A DNA stretch of 64,000 nucleotides from Kofleriaceae bacterium (GTDB lineage: Bacteria; Myxococcota_A; Polyangia; Haliangiales; Haliangiaceae): the NCBI GenBank assembly GCA_024762925.1, contig JANTGM010000014.1, positions 1 to 64,000 of the forward strand. Reading direction: 5' to 3'. Under the pieces are notes generated by a model that worked only from the letters and a program-made list of their open reading frames with translations, had not been told where the DNA came from and searched no databases. This document shows positions 8,599 through 18,020 of the stretch, piece after piece (the stretch's first letter is position 1; the number at the start of each line of letters is the position of its first letter). A program made the position numbers and the translations under genes.

Positions 8599-8785
8599 GG
8601 GTTCCTGAAGGGAATCGTATCCCGTCCCGGTCACATCGTCAGCAATGCTGCACGCAATCGAAGGACCCGCAGAGACCTACACGTGGGTGTGCTTCGATGT
8701 GCAGTTGTGGGCCAAGCTTCTGCGAAGGGCCGCAGAACTGGCGTATCATTGTGGAATCCGCGCATGGCTTACACAGGAATCCCGT

Positions 8786-11188
8786 ATGAAGAAAACGCTT
8801 AGCAAGACTCTCTTTTTCGCTCTTTTCCTTGGCATGAGCGCCGGTTGCGGTTTGTTCTCGGACGATGAGCCCAAAGGCAATGATACCGATGGGGGGATCG
8901 GAGGAGAGTGCACAAGAGCTGATGACTGTGGCGCCGCGTTTGTTTGTGCAGGTGGAACATGCCAACTGGCGGGCTCTGTCGGGCTCGGAGGTTCATGCTG
9001 GTCGACAATTGATTGTGGTGACGAGTTGTTTTGTTCGCCCCAGGGGAGATGTGCACCGGCCGGTTCTGGCGAGGAAGGCGATACCTGTGCCACTGCCGCC
9101 GAATGCGAGCGCGGCCTCACCTGTGAGGTCTTTGGGTTTGGAGGCCAGTGCGCGACGGCCGGCGAGGGAGATGTTGGTGACGCGTGCACAGCAAACTCCG
9201 AATGTGCTGCTGGGCTCGCCTGCGGTCCTGAAGATACCTGCGGTCATCCATCCGTCGTCTACCCGGCATTCACCGGTGTTGAGTGTGCCGATGATGAAAG
9301 CGATTTTAAAGTCTACTTTGAAGTCCCAGGCGGAGCGGAACCTCTCGCCGACTTCTATCGATTGCCATTCCCCAATGATGCTCGCGTGAGTGCAAGCGGC
9401 GCATTGGATATGAGTGATTTCCCTAGGCCCGGGCAGAACATACTCGGGGTTGATTTGGTTGACCTCTACGTGGATGCGCTTGTCGAAGACTTTGCGGGGT
9501 TCTCCGCCGTGGCGGCAGTTTCAATGCGCTTTAGCAAGGAACTCGATTTCTCAAGCGTGAGTGGCGAGACGCTCCACTACATCGATATCACGCCGGGAGC
9601 ACCCGAATACGGCAACGATCGGCAGCGCAGTTGGGGCTACGGGACAAGCAAGCGATTGTATCACTGCCAACACTTCTTCAACATCACAACGGCCTCCCAT
9701 GAGCCACTACTGCCAGGCCATACCTATGCCGCGTATCTGACGACCGATGTGCGCGCTGTCGATGGCACCGCGATTACTCAGGACAGCGACTTTGCAACGC
9801 TGCTGGCCGCAACACAGCCTGCCGAGAACACGCTGGCGCGAGCCTGGGATGCCTACGCTCCCTTTCGCGCCTACCTGGCCGATGGCGCGGTAGGCGTGGA
9901 TGCTTCTACAATCGCCGCAGCGGCAGTCTTCACGGTCCAGGAAACCACACAGCGCGGCGAAGCGCTTGCGCAAGCAACCGAGGCATCCGCTGCGCCGGTT
10001 CTCTCCGATTTGACACTGTGTGATGGCACAAACGTCTCACCCTGTGAGGATGCTACGGGGCGCGGCGCTTGTTCGGAGCCGAGCGCGGACTTCTTTGAGA
10101 TTCACGGTCGGTACAGTGTGCCCATCTATCAGGAGGGAACTCCGCCTTACGAAACGCCAGAAGACGGCGGTGGAATTTCCTTCATTGGTGGTGTGCCGCA
10201 ACAAGTGGCCTCAGAAGATGTCTGTTTTGCCCTCACAATCCCCAAGGGAACGATGCCTGCCGGTGGCTGGCCATTCAACGTCTTTGGGCACGGCACTGGC
10301 GGGGCCTTCAACGGCGCGGTGCAAAGTGGCATTGCCTCAGCGCTTGCCACGGCTGCGGAGCCCATGGCGATGTTCTCCTTCGATGGAGTGGTTCATGGAG
10401 AGCGCCGCAGAGACTCAACGCGAGACTCTGACTCGCTGATGTTCAATGTCATCAATCCTCGAGCTGCAAGAGACAATAACTTGCAGGGGGCAGTTGACGT
10501 CATTCAGGCGCTGCGCATTCCCAGCATTGGCGATGTCATGCTTCCCGGAGCAGGGCTCACGCGTTTCGACGCGGACCAGACGTTCTTCTCGGGCCACTCA
10601 CAGGGCTCAAACGTCGGCATTCCTGCAATCGCAAGTTCGGACTTGGCAGGTGCTGCGGTCTTCTCTGGGGCAGGCGCTCACCTCACGCGCGGCATCTTGA
10701 CCAAGACCAGCCCTGTCAACGCGAAAGCCTCTCTTGAATTCATCATCGGCGAAGACTTGGGGACGAGTCATCCTGTGATGGTGGTTTGGCAGACGTTCTT
10801 CGACTCGGTCGATACGCTGCACTATGCACCGCTTCTCGTGAAGCGTCCGCCAGAGGGACTATCGTCAAAACATGTGTACATGTCGTGGGGAGAAGAGGAC
10901 ACCTTCTCGCCGCAACCAACCCTTGAAGTCATGGCGCGCGCGATCGGGCTTCCGGTTGCGGACCCAGTGATTGAGGATCTTGATTCGGGGCTTGTGACAC
11001 GTCCTGTGTCGCTTAACGTCACTGGTGGCGATGGAGAGAACCGCACTGCTGCTTGCTTCCAATACCGGTCTGATGGTTTCGATGGCCACTTTGCAGCACT
11101 CCGTGATGCACAGGCCATTCGCGATTGGCTCGGCTTCTATTCATCCAGCATTGCCACTGGCACTCCCACCGTGGGTCCTGTGCAGTAA
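8786..11188 (+). CDS. Cys-rich exported lipoprotein with alpha/beta-hydrolase (lipase-like) domain
   Basis: An 800-aa lipoprotein starting at ATG 8786 (CAGGAA upstream), with signal peptide MKKTLSKTLFFALFLGMSAG and lipobox Cys. The first ~140 residues hold four Cys-rich repeats (GECTRADDCG, GSCWSTIDCG, DTCATAAECE, DACTANSECA), a pattern common in myxobacterial surface proteins. The rest resembles large secreted bacterial lipases: an N-terminal beta-sandwich-like segment, then an alpha/beta hydrolase with oxyanion segment NVFGHGTGG and nucleophile elbow GHSQG (bases 10592-10606, Ser605). A C-terminal His is in DGFDGHFA. It probably hydrolyses esters outside the cell. The substrate is unknown. 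Confidence 0.87.
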   Translation: MKKTLSKTLFFALFLGMSAGCGLFSDDEPKGNDTDGGIGGECTRADDCGAAFVCAGGTCQLAGSVGLGGSCWSTIDCGDELFCSPQGRCAPAGSGEEGDTCATAAECERGLTCEVFGFGGQCATAGEGDVGDACTANSECAAGLACGPEDTCGHPSVVYPAFTGVECADDESDFKVYFEVPGGAEPLADFYRLPFPNDARVSASGALDMSDFPRPGQNILGVDLVDLYVDALVEDFAGFSAVAAVSMRFSKELDFSSVSGETLHYIDITPGAPEYGNDRQRSWGYGTSKRLYHCQHFFNITTASHEPLLPGHTYAAYLTTDVRAVDGTAITQDSDFATLLAATQPAENTLARAWDAYAPFRAYLADGAVGVDASTIAAAAVFTVQETTQRGEALAQATEASAAPVLSDLTLCDGTNVSPCEDATGRGACSEPSADFFEIHGRYSVPIYQEGTPPYETPEDGGGISFIGGVPQQVASEDVCFALTIPKGTMPAGGWPFNVFGHGTGGAFNGAVQSGIASALATAAEPMAMFSFDGVVHGERRRDSTRDSDSLMFNVINPRAARDNNLQGAVDVIQALRIPSIGDVMLPGAGLTRFDADQTFFSGHSQGSNVGIPAIASSDLAGAAVFSGAGAHLTRGILTKTSPVNAKASLEFIIGEDLGTSHPVMVVWQTFFDSVDTLHYAPLLVKRPPEGLSSKHVYMSWGEEDTFSPQPTLEVMARAIGLPVADPVIEDLDSGLVTRPVSLNVTGGDGENRTAACFQYRSDGFDGHFAALRDAQAIRDWLGFYSSSIATGTPTVGPVQ

Positions 11189-11193
11189 CGGCG

Positions 11194-13272
11194 TTAGCGG
11201 ATCCAAAACTCATCGACGTTGAGATGGCCCCAAGATCCTTCGTCTTCGTCGATGAGCGCGATGGTTGCTGTCTTGCCTTCCGAGGCCGCCAAGTTCCAAG
11301 TGACATCTTTCATACGCTCACTATTGCTGCCGGTCGCGGTCTTAACAACTTCGCCGTCGATGTGAAGCTCAACTCGGAGATGTTCTGAGTTTCCACCCGA
11401 GATTCGGAAGCTAAGGCTAGAACCGTCGATCAAGAAGGGTGGGGACCGCAGCGTGCCAGTTGCGCGATCGCCACCGTGAAAGCTGCTCAAGTAGAAACGA
11501 CCGCCATAGCGGCGCACTGGGCCTTGTTTGGCGAGGGGGCGTGACACTGCCCTTCGGCCCCAGGCAGTGGCTGTTTTGCCACCCTCCACGGTCCAGCCCG
11601 CAATGCGTCCATCTTCGAAGCTCCAGAGAACTCGGGTACCGGCTGGGACGGCGAGCGGCTTGTTCGGCACCCAAATCGATCGTGGAACGAGCGTTGACAC
11701 CTGTTTGTTCCACACCGCCCCAGCTCCGGTAAAGACATGAGGAGAGGCGCTAGCAGGCAGGTAGTCGTCCATGCGGTAGTACCTGTGCATCGCCCGCAGC
11801 TCACGTCCCACGGGGCGGTTGTCAAAAATGATGGCGCCGAATTGATGTGATTGCAGCGCCTCATCGAGCCCTCGGATTTTCCAGACCTTGCCCGTTGTCA
11901 TGTCACGCAGGCCCATAAGATGAACCTTGGTGTCCTTGCCCGCCAATCGCGCGTACCAAGGATGATACGGAATGAAGATGTCCCCCTCGACCTCTCTGAG
12001 CGTGTGCACCAACTGATTGCCCGCACGGTATTCAGCTTCGGATGGAATGAACTTGCTTGGGCTCCAGGCCGATAGCGCCAATTGTAAAGCCAGCGCCGCA
12101 CCCGCCAGCATGCCTGCACGTTGCGGCCAAAGCGCCGCAGCCCCCGAAGCATCGGCCATCCAAACCGCAAGACAGGCCGCAATGCTTGGAATTGCAAGAC
12201 CAGCACACAGGGAGCCGAAGAGCATGGCGGGGATGTAGGCATTGAAGTGCGCAAATTCGGTTCCCCATCCAACCGCACCTACCAAAACACCAACGGCGAA
12301 TACTGGAGTCCAAAGGGCCAGACCTCGGCTGGGTTCTGGTAGGCGGCGCTTTGCGATGAGTGTGACAAGCATCAGAAGAACTCCGATCGCAATGACGAGG
12401 CTCATGAGCGGGAAGTGCCACAGCATGTTGCCAAAGCTCTTGTAGAACCTATCCATGTTGAAGTCGTGGTGCTGATGAGTCTCATAGATGTACACCCAAA
12501 ACCACTTGGCGCTCATCTTGTTGAGCAGCCAGGTGCCGCCGAGACCAAGCAGGCCCGTCACACCAACATAGATTGGGACTCGCCGCCAGTTGAGAACGAG
12601 CACCAGGAAGCCACCGGTCGCCACAAAGAGAACTCCGGTCTGTTTTGCAAAGAACGATAGGCCAAGGAGCGCCGCAGCGCAGGCGAGTTTTGCAACTCCC
12701 TCCATTCCCGGAGTGCACGCCCAGTTGCGCAGCCCCCAAAGGCCGCCAACAACCATGAGCATAAAGAGGGAATCAGCGCGAACAAGGTCATACCAGCCTT
12801 CTACCCAAGGATAGGTTGCCGCAAAGAAGCCAATGGCAAAGATACCTCCAACGATCGCAAGCTTGCGCGTGCTGGCATCGGACTCACGTCGCACCATAAG
12901 AAGAAGTAGGAGGCAAATGCCGAAGGTCGCTGCGATGGAAAGTGCCCGACCAACCCAATAGCTAATGCCAAAGAGCGGGCTGAGCATTCCAATGAGGCCT
13001 GGGTAGAGGGGCGTGTAGAGGAATGGAATGAACTCCACCGAGGGTTCCACATAGATGCCAGCGCCGTCGGCGATGCGTTGGGCGTGTGTTAGGAGCCCCC
13101 CCTCCATCCACTCTAAGTCGTACGGATATCCGATGCGACCAAACATCGCGATGCACAAGAGAAGCAAGTGGCCAAGACCAGGCACCAGAAGCAGCCAGAG
13201 CCCCAACCGGGCCCATCTACTCATTGCGGCTGGGGTTGTCGGCGCTGAGGAGGTTGGCGGCCTCGTGCTCAC
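11194..13272 (-). CDS. GT-C type membrane glycosyltransferase with C-terminal beta domain
   Basis: A 692-aa inner-membrane protein. After an N-terminal helix comes the acidic loop YDLEWMEGG (about residue 55), the position where GT-C enzymes carry their catalytic Asp/Glu, followed by ten or more hydrophobic helices up to about residue 410. The last ~280 residues are periplasmic and include a jelly-roll-like beta domain (DGSSLSFRISGG..., VELHIDGEVV). Such enzymes move a sugar from a polyprenyl-phosphate donor to an envelope acceptor. GTG 13272 overlaps the stop of the sulfatase gene (GTGA) and has a GAGGTGG site, so the two are coupled. Donor and acceptor are not visible. Confidence 0.82.
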   Translation of the reverse strand: MSTRPPTSSAPTTPAAMSRWARLGLWLLLVPGLGHLLLLCIAMFGRIGYPYDLEWMEGGLLTHAQRIADGAGIYVEPSVEFIPFLYTPLYPGLIGMLSPLFGISYWVGRALSIAATFGICLLLLLMVRRESDASTRKLAIVGGIFAIGFFAATYPWVEGWYDLVRADSLFMLMVVGGLWGLRNWACTPGMEGVAKLACAAALLGLSFFAKQTGVLFVATGGFLVLVLNWRRVPIYVGVTGLLGLGGTWLLNKMSAKWFWVYIYETHQHHDFNMDRFYKSFGNMLWHFPLMSLVIAIGVLLMLVTLIAKRRLPEPSRGLALWTPVFAVGVLVGAVGWGTEFAHFNAYIPAMLFGSLCAGLAIPSIAACLAVWMADASGAAALWPQRAGMLAGAALALQLALSAWSPSKFIPSEAEYRAGNQLVHTLREVEGDIFIPYHPWYARLAGKDTKVHLMGLRDMTTGKVWKIRGLDEALQSHQFGAIIFDNRPVGRELRAMHRYYRMDDYLPASASPHVFTGAGAVWNKQVSTLVPRSIWVPNKPLAVPAGTRVLWSFEDGRIAGWTVEGGKTATAWGRRAVSRPLAKQGPVRRYGGRFYLSSFHGGDRATGTLRSPPFLIDGSSLSFRISGGNSEHLRVELHIDGEVVKTATGSNSERMKDVTWNLAASEGKTATIALIDEDEGSWGHLNVDEFWIR

Positions 13273-16200
13273 GGAACCACCTCAATCGTGGCGACCTTGA
13301 CGCGCCTGTCGACCACGTCAAGTGCGGTCTGAACGCTCATTCGATCGTTGCCACGGTAGATTCCGAACCACAAGTCGTAGCGGCCCAGGGGCTGGTTTCG
13401 CGCAATGGGCACAGCCTGACCATAGCGAATGAACTGACCCTTGGACCACCATGAGAAGGGCCGTGGTGGTTTGTGGTCGGCGGTGAATCGCCCACCTTTT
13501 GAGCCTTGACCAGCGCTCTTCTCGAAGTGGGCAAATACCTTCCAGCCTTTGGGAGGCCTGGCATTTGCTTTCCAGGTAAGCTGCATGTTTGCCACCTCGC
13601 CTCTGCGGACGGTCTTTGGCAGGGAGACTTCGAGCAGCGAGATGGCATTGCCAAATTGCACCGAGATGGGGGATTGGAGTTCTGGCACAGTGCTCAGAAG
13701 GGCCTCAGTTGCGCCTTCGGGAATTTCTGAGTAGTCGTACCAAGTCTCCAGTGCCTCGCGGGCTCCGGCGCAATCCCCTGGAGTATTGATGATGTCCTGG
13801 GTCTCCATAGGATCGGTATCCACTCGGTAGAGTTCCCAGCTGCGCGAGGGCGAGACATTGTAGAGCACATGGCACTTGCTGTTCACGGCACCTCGGTATT
13901 CGTTATTGTTCTCGTAGCTCAGTTGCTGAAAAACGTAGCGGTCCTGCGCTGGATCTTCGGAACCCGTAATCACCCCCAACAGCGAGCGACCCAGCATTTC
14001 ACTGGTGCTCTTCGCACCAGCCAAGTTGGCTAGCGTCGGCAAGACATCGACATGTGACGCTGGCATACGAACCTTGCTTGGGGGCGTTCCTGGGACGCGA
14101 ATAAGCATTGGGACCTTGGTTTGCGCCGCGTAGAGGTGATAGCCGTGCAGGTCAATCCCGTGCTCGCCAAAGCCTTCTCCATGGTCGCCTGTTAGCACGA
14201 TGATGGTTTTCTCGTAGAGGCCACGTGCCTTCAGGTCATCGATGACACGGCCGATGTGCTTGTCGGTGAAGGCGATTTCATGGTCGTAGGAGGCGATTGC
14301 ACCGTCGCCAAACTCTGGTGTGCCTAGGTGTTTTTCGTAGTCATAGTGAGGGTCGTAGTAGTGAACCCAAAGAAAGAACCTCTCATGAGCATGCGCCTCA
14401 ACGTACTCAATCGCTTTGTCGGATTGTTCTTTGGAAGAAGAACCACTGGTCTTCGCTGGCCCCTTGCCGCGCACAGCTTTGTGAAGCCGCTTGTTGGAGT
14501 TGTCGTAGTGATCGAAGCCCTGATTCATCTTGCGCTTGGTGTCGAAGTACCAATAGTTGAGAATGGCACCGGTGTGCATGCCGCGGGCTTTCATGATCTC
14601 CGCGATGGTGGTGTTCTTCTCGCTAAGGCCGGGCCATTGGCCTGGAATGGAGCGGTAGCGCACGTTCAGTGGGTAACGACCTGTTAGAAGCGCGGGAATT
14701 GAGTATCGAGTCGAAGGCGCATGGGCCCAGCCATTCTGAAAAAGCGTGCCATCTTTGGCGAGTGCATCGATGTTGGGAGTCGTGTCACGCTCATAGCCAT
14801 AGGCTCCAACGTGGTCAGCCCGAATGGTATCGATTGTTAGAAAGAGCACGTTGAAATCGGAGGGCAATGTTGCAGGCACTTCGGCAAAGTGTGTTGCCCC
14901 GGGTGCGCGCTTGGTGACGTCGCCTCGAAGACAATTGTTATCGATGCCGTCAAAGGGAATCTCGTCCGCACGTGGGTTCACATTTGGATCGCCATCGTCA
15001 CAGTCACCACCGCCAAGCCATCGGCTGGAGCCATCGCGATCCCAATCACCTAAGCGGCGATACACGCGGGCCAGTGGCTCGCTAAGGCCTGCATGCATGC
15101 CTTGTGCTTTCTGGACAGACTCAGGCTGTCCACTCACAACGACCCCTGCAAAGAGCACTGGAATCGCCAATACCCCAGCCCAGGTGGGAATTCGGGATGC
15201 TGTTGCCCGGAGAGGGGCGTTGAGTAAGTGGGCGGTCGCAAGCAGGACCGCTGCGACAACGAAGGGGCGAAGGGGTAGAAGCTTGAGCGTCTTCCACCAA
15301 AGAAGGGTGCCGACAACCGCAGCGAGCGCAATGCCAGCGGTGGCCACCACGGCTGCAGCCTGAGGCGATGCAAATCGGCGGAGAGGTGCATCGACTGCCC
15401 GTGATAGAAAAATTCCTAGGATAAATGCCCCGACGGGAAGGAGGGTCGCCAGTGCCATGCTCTGGGCGATGACCAGGGCAGGTGCCCCGCCTGCGCTCCC
15501 CAAAGCCACCTTGAAAGCAATCGCGAGACTCGCCGCGATGAGGGGGAGCGCGGTTACGACCAAGGGCAGGGCCAGGTGCCTGTCTTTGCTCTTGTCGAGC
15601 TTTGCGAGGGCTATCGGCAACAATGCCAGGGCTAGGAAACTCGCAAGCGCTGCGAGTGGCAGAAGCAACGCCCGGAATGGAACGGGCGCCAATCGACTTC
15701 GCCATGCCATGTAGGCCACAAAGATGGAGAGCAGCAAGGCACCGGTCGCAACCACAAGTGCCAGCCAGGGGGAACTGCGCCGAGTATCCGAGACACCGCG
15801 CATCCACCTGTCGAGGACCGCTGCGAGCAGGAAGGACGCAACCACGGCGATTGCCACAAATGCCAAGGCAATGATCATTGCCGATGCGATAACGAGAGGA
15901 GGGTGCTTTCGCATGACCAGATTTTGGTAGGCGCTGAGATACGCAGCCAAGCTCGCCACGACCACGATCGGTGGAGTTGCAATGGCCAGGGATAGCGATG
16001 ACAGCGGTCGCTGCGTGCCGTGTAGCAGTGCCTTCCAGACAGCTGGGGCAGAGGTCCTGGCCAAGAGCGCACCGACGAGCCCAAGGGCCGCGCCCACCAG
16101 ACCCATTGCGAGGCTGTAGCTGAAGGCCAGGTGAACCAGCAGGGTGAGTTTGCCACCAAAGCTCGGCAGGTATTGGTCAAGGGCGCCATAGCTCCACAGC

Positions 16201-16280
16201 CCATCCATGAATCCTGTGGCAACGCCTGCTGTGGCGCCCGCAAGAGCGCCACCGAGCACCGCTTTGGAGATGGTGGACAT
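13269..16280 (-). CDS. Membrane-anchored sulfatase/phosphotransferase-fold enzyme with MopE-like motif
   Basis: 1003 aa from ATG 16280; the longer frame back to 16466 crosses the divergent promoter region and is not used. Residues 1-385 are a block of ~12 hydrophobic helices. Residues ~412-450 carry a MopE-type metal motif (DWDRDGSS..., GGGDCDDGDPNVNPRADEIP, DGIDNNC). From ~475 a sulfatase/alkaline-phosphatase-fold domain follows: LTIDTIRADHVGAYGY, the active-site strip HAPSTRYSIPALLTGRYP and the metal-binding TGDHGEGFGEHG. The strip lacks the C/S-x-P-S-R formylglycine signature, so it may be a phosphotransferase or phosphodiesterase rather than a true sulfatase. The C-terminus is a beta domain. 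It is coupled to the following GT-C gene, pointing to modification of a surface glycan or lipid. Confidence 0.85.
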   Translation of the reverse strand: MSTISKAVLGGALAGATAGVATGFMDGLWSYGALDQYLPSFGGKLTLLVHLAFSYSLAMGLVGAALGLVGALLARTSAPAVWKALLHGTQRPLSSLSLAIATPPIVVVASLAAYLSAYQNLVMRKHPPLVIASAMIIALAFVAIAVVASFLLAAVLDRWMRGVSDTRRSSPWLALVVATGALLLSIFVAYMAWRSRLAPVPFRALLLPLAALASFLALALLPIALAKLDKSKDRHLALPLVVTALPLIAASLAIAFKVALGSAGGAPALVIAQSMALATLLPVGAFILGIFLSRAVDAPLRRFASPQAAAVVATAGIALAAVVGTLLWWKTLKLLPLRPFVVAAVLLATAHLLNAPLRATASRIPTWAGVLAIPVLFAGVVVSGQPESVQKAQGMHAGLSEPLARVYRRLGDWDRDGSSRWLGGGDCDDGDPNVNPRADEIPFDGIDNNCLRGDVTKRAPGATHFAEVPATLPSDFNVLFLTIDTIRADHVGAYGYERDTTPNIDALAKDGTLFQNGWAHAPSTRYSIPALLTGRYPLNVRYRSIPGQWPGLSEKNTTIAEIMKARGMHTGAILNYWYFDTKRKMNQGFDHYDNSNKRLHKAVRGKGPAKTSGSSSKEQSDKAIEYVEAHAHERFFLWVHYYDPHYDYEKHLGTPEFGDGAIASYDHEIAFTDKHIGRVIDDLKARGLYEKTIIVLTGDHGEGFGEHGIDLHGYHLYAAQTKVPMLIRVPGTPPSKVRMPASHVDVLPTLANLAGAKSTSEMLGRSLLGVITGSEDPAQDRYVFQQLSYENNNEYRGAVNSKCHVLYNVSPSRSWELYRVDTDPMETQDIINTPGDCAGAREALETWYDYSEIPEGATEALLSTVPELQSPISVQFGNAISLLEVSLPKTVRRGEVANMQLTWKANARPPKGWKVFAHFEKSAGQGSKGGRFTADHKPPRPFSWWSKGQFIRYGQAVPIARNQPLGRYDLWFGIYRGNDRMSVQTALDVVDRRVKVATIEVVP

Positions 16281-16388
16281 GAGAACCGAGCCTAACTGGC
16301 AAGCCTTGCAAGTCAATGTAGGTAGAGGTAGCAATTCGGCTCTCCGAAGTTCCTGCCCAGGCGCTCTCGTGATAACAGTGCGGGGTCC

Positions 16389-18020
16389 ATGCTTGATGCC
16401 TCCAAAGCAGCTCTCGCCAAGCGCTATTTGCCGCTGTTTGGCGCGTTTGCGATCCTCATTTGGCATTCGCTGCAGTTCAATTTCGTAACCGACGACGCCT
16501 ACATCTCCTTTGTCTACTCACACAACTTTGCAGAGCATGGCCAGCTAGTTTTCAATCCTGGTGAAGTGCCTGTCGAGGGCTACACAAACTTTCTGTGGAC
16601 GTTCTTGCTTGGTGTCCTCATGGTCGTTGGCTTGCCGCCCGAGATCATGGCTCTCGTGTTTGGTACCGCCTTTGCGCTCGCGACCATGGCAGTGGCGATG
16701 CGATTGGTAGAACACGTCTGCAAAGAACGCAGCGCCTGGGATTACTTGGCCCCCGTTCTGCTCGCTTGCTCCTCAGGCTATGCGTGCTGGTCTTCAGGCG
16801 GTCTTGAGACTCAGATGTTCACATTCTTTGTGACGCTTGCGATCTATGCGTACGTTCGTGCTGATGGCGAAACTCGATTCTATCGCCTTCTAGGAATTTC
16901 TCTGGCGCTAGCAGCAATGACTCGTCCCGAAGGTCTGCTCATCACAGGCTTGGTTGGAGGGCATCGCCTTCTCCTCAACGTTATCCGCGATCGCAGGCTT
17001 GTACCTCACCGGGGCGAGCTAACCTGCATGGGGGCCTTTCTTCTCTTCTGGGCGCCCTGGTTTGCATGGCGCTGGTGGTACTACGGCCACTTTTTCCCCA
17101 ACACCTACTACGTCAAGGCCGCGGGCAAAGCGTCAGCCAAGTATGTTGAGCAAATGCACGCCAACGGTCGCTACTATATCTGGCAGTGGCTGCAGTACTC
17201 TAAGGTGCTCTACGCGGCTCCAGTCGCGCTGGTTGGACTCGCGGTCGCAAAGCCCCGCACATCGCGATTCGTCCTCGGCACGTTGTCGCTCTTGGTGACA
17301 ATGGTCTACCTCATCTACACGATGCGCGTAGGTGGCGACTTCATGGGACTGCACCGATTTGTCATGCCACTCTTTGTGATCTCAGCTATCGGCACCGCAC
17401 TCGGCTTGCGGCTTGTCGTGGGGCTGTTGCCAGGCTCGTTGCATGGCAAGGTGGGCGCTGGGCTGGCTTCCGCCGTTGTGATGCTCTTCGCGTGGTCGCA
17501 GTACAAGCTCACGAGCGAGTCGGTTCGCTGGGGGAATTGGAAATCTGATCGCGGCATTGATACTCCCGCCTACTTGGCGCTCTACGCGCACGATCGCAGC
17601 CTCATCGGCAAGCAGATGCGGCAGTGCTTTGTGCCCGAAGACTTCTCAATTTTTGGTGGAGTGGGGGCCAAGCCGTTTTATGCGGAGACCAAGGGAATCG
17701 ACGTTTTTGGGCTTGTCTCCGATGTCGTCGCCCACGAAGTTCCACGAACTCGGGCACGTGCAGGTCACAATAAGTGGGCCCCCGATTCGCTCTTATTAAA
17801 GACCTACAAGCCCAGCTTTGTCTTTCACTGCTACAGCTTGCATGGAGATCCCAATAGGCCTCACATCAATTGTCGAGGCAACTTTTGGCAGCGCAACGGC
17901 TACGAGCAGGTGACGTTGCATGTACCCGGGCTCAAAGAGCGTGGCGAGTACTACACCTTCTTTGTGGCAAAGGAGCGGGTAGCCTCGTTTCGCGAAACCT
18001 GCCCAGGCATTGTCAAGTGA
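16389..18020 (+). CDS. GT-C type membrane glycosyltransferase, LphB-like
   Basis: A 543-aa multi-pass protein divergent from the sulfatase gene. After the first helix it has the acidic first loop with [17 protein letters not shown] then [15 protein letters not shown], a signature I associate with LphB-type GT-C proteins. About ten hydrophobic helices follow, and a C-terminal soluble domain with several Cys, Trp and Tyr. The adjacent Asp-Asp is the likely catalytic/metal site. It overlaps the next GT-C gene by four bases (GTGA at 18017). Probably transfers a sugar from a lipid-linked donor in the inner membrane. Confidence 0.83.
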   Translation: MLDASKAALAKRYLPLFGAFAILIWHSLQFNFVTDDAYISFVYSHNFAEHGQLVFNPGEVPVEGYTNFLWTFLLGVLMVVGLPPEIMALVFGTAFALATMAVAMRLVEHVCKERSAWDYLAPVLLACSSGYACWSSGGLETQMFTFFVTLAIYAYVRADGETRFYRLLGISLALAAMTRPEGLLITGLVGGHRLLLNVIRDRRLVPHRGELTCMGAFLLFWAPWFAWRWWYYGHFFPNTYYVKAAGKASAKYVEQMHANGRYYIWQWLQYSKVLYAAPVALVGLAVAKPRTSRFVLGTLSLLVTMVYLIYTMRVGGDFMGLHRFVMPLFVISAIGTALGLRLVVGLLPGSLHGKVGAGLASAVVMLFAWSQYKLTSESVRWGNWKSDRGIDTPAYLALYAHDRSLIGKQMRQCFVPEDFSIFGGVGAKPFYAETKGIDVFGLVSDVVAHEVPRTRARAGHNKWAPDSLLLKTYKPSFVFHCYSLHGDPNRPHINCRGNFWQRNGYEQVTLHVPGLKERGEYYTFFVAKERVASFRETCPGIVK

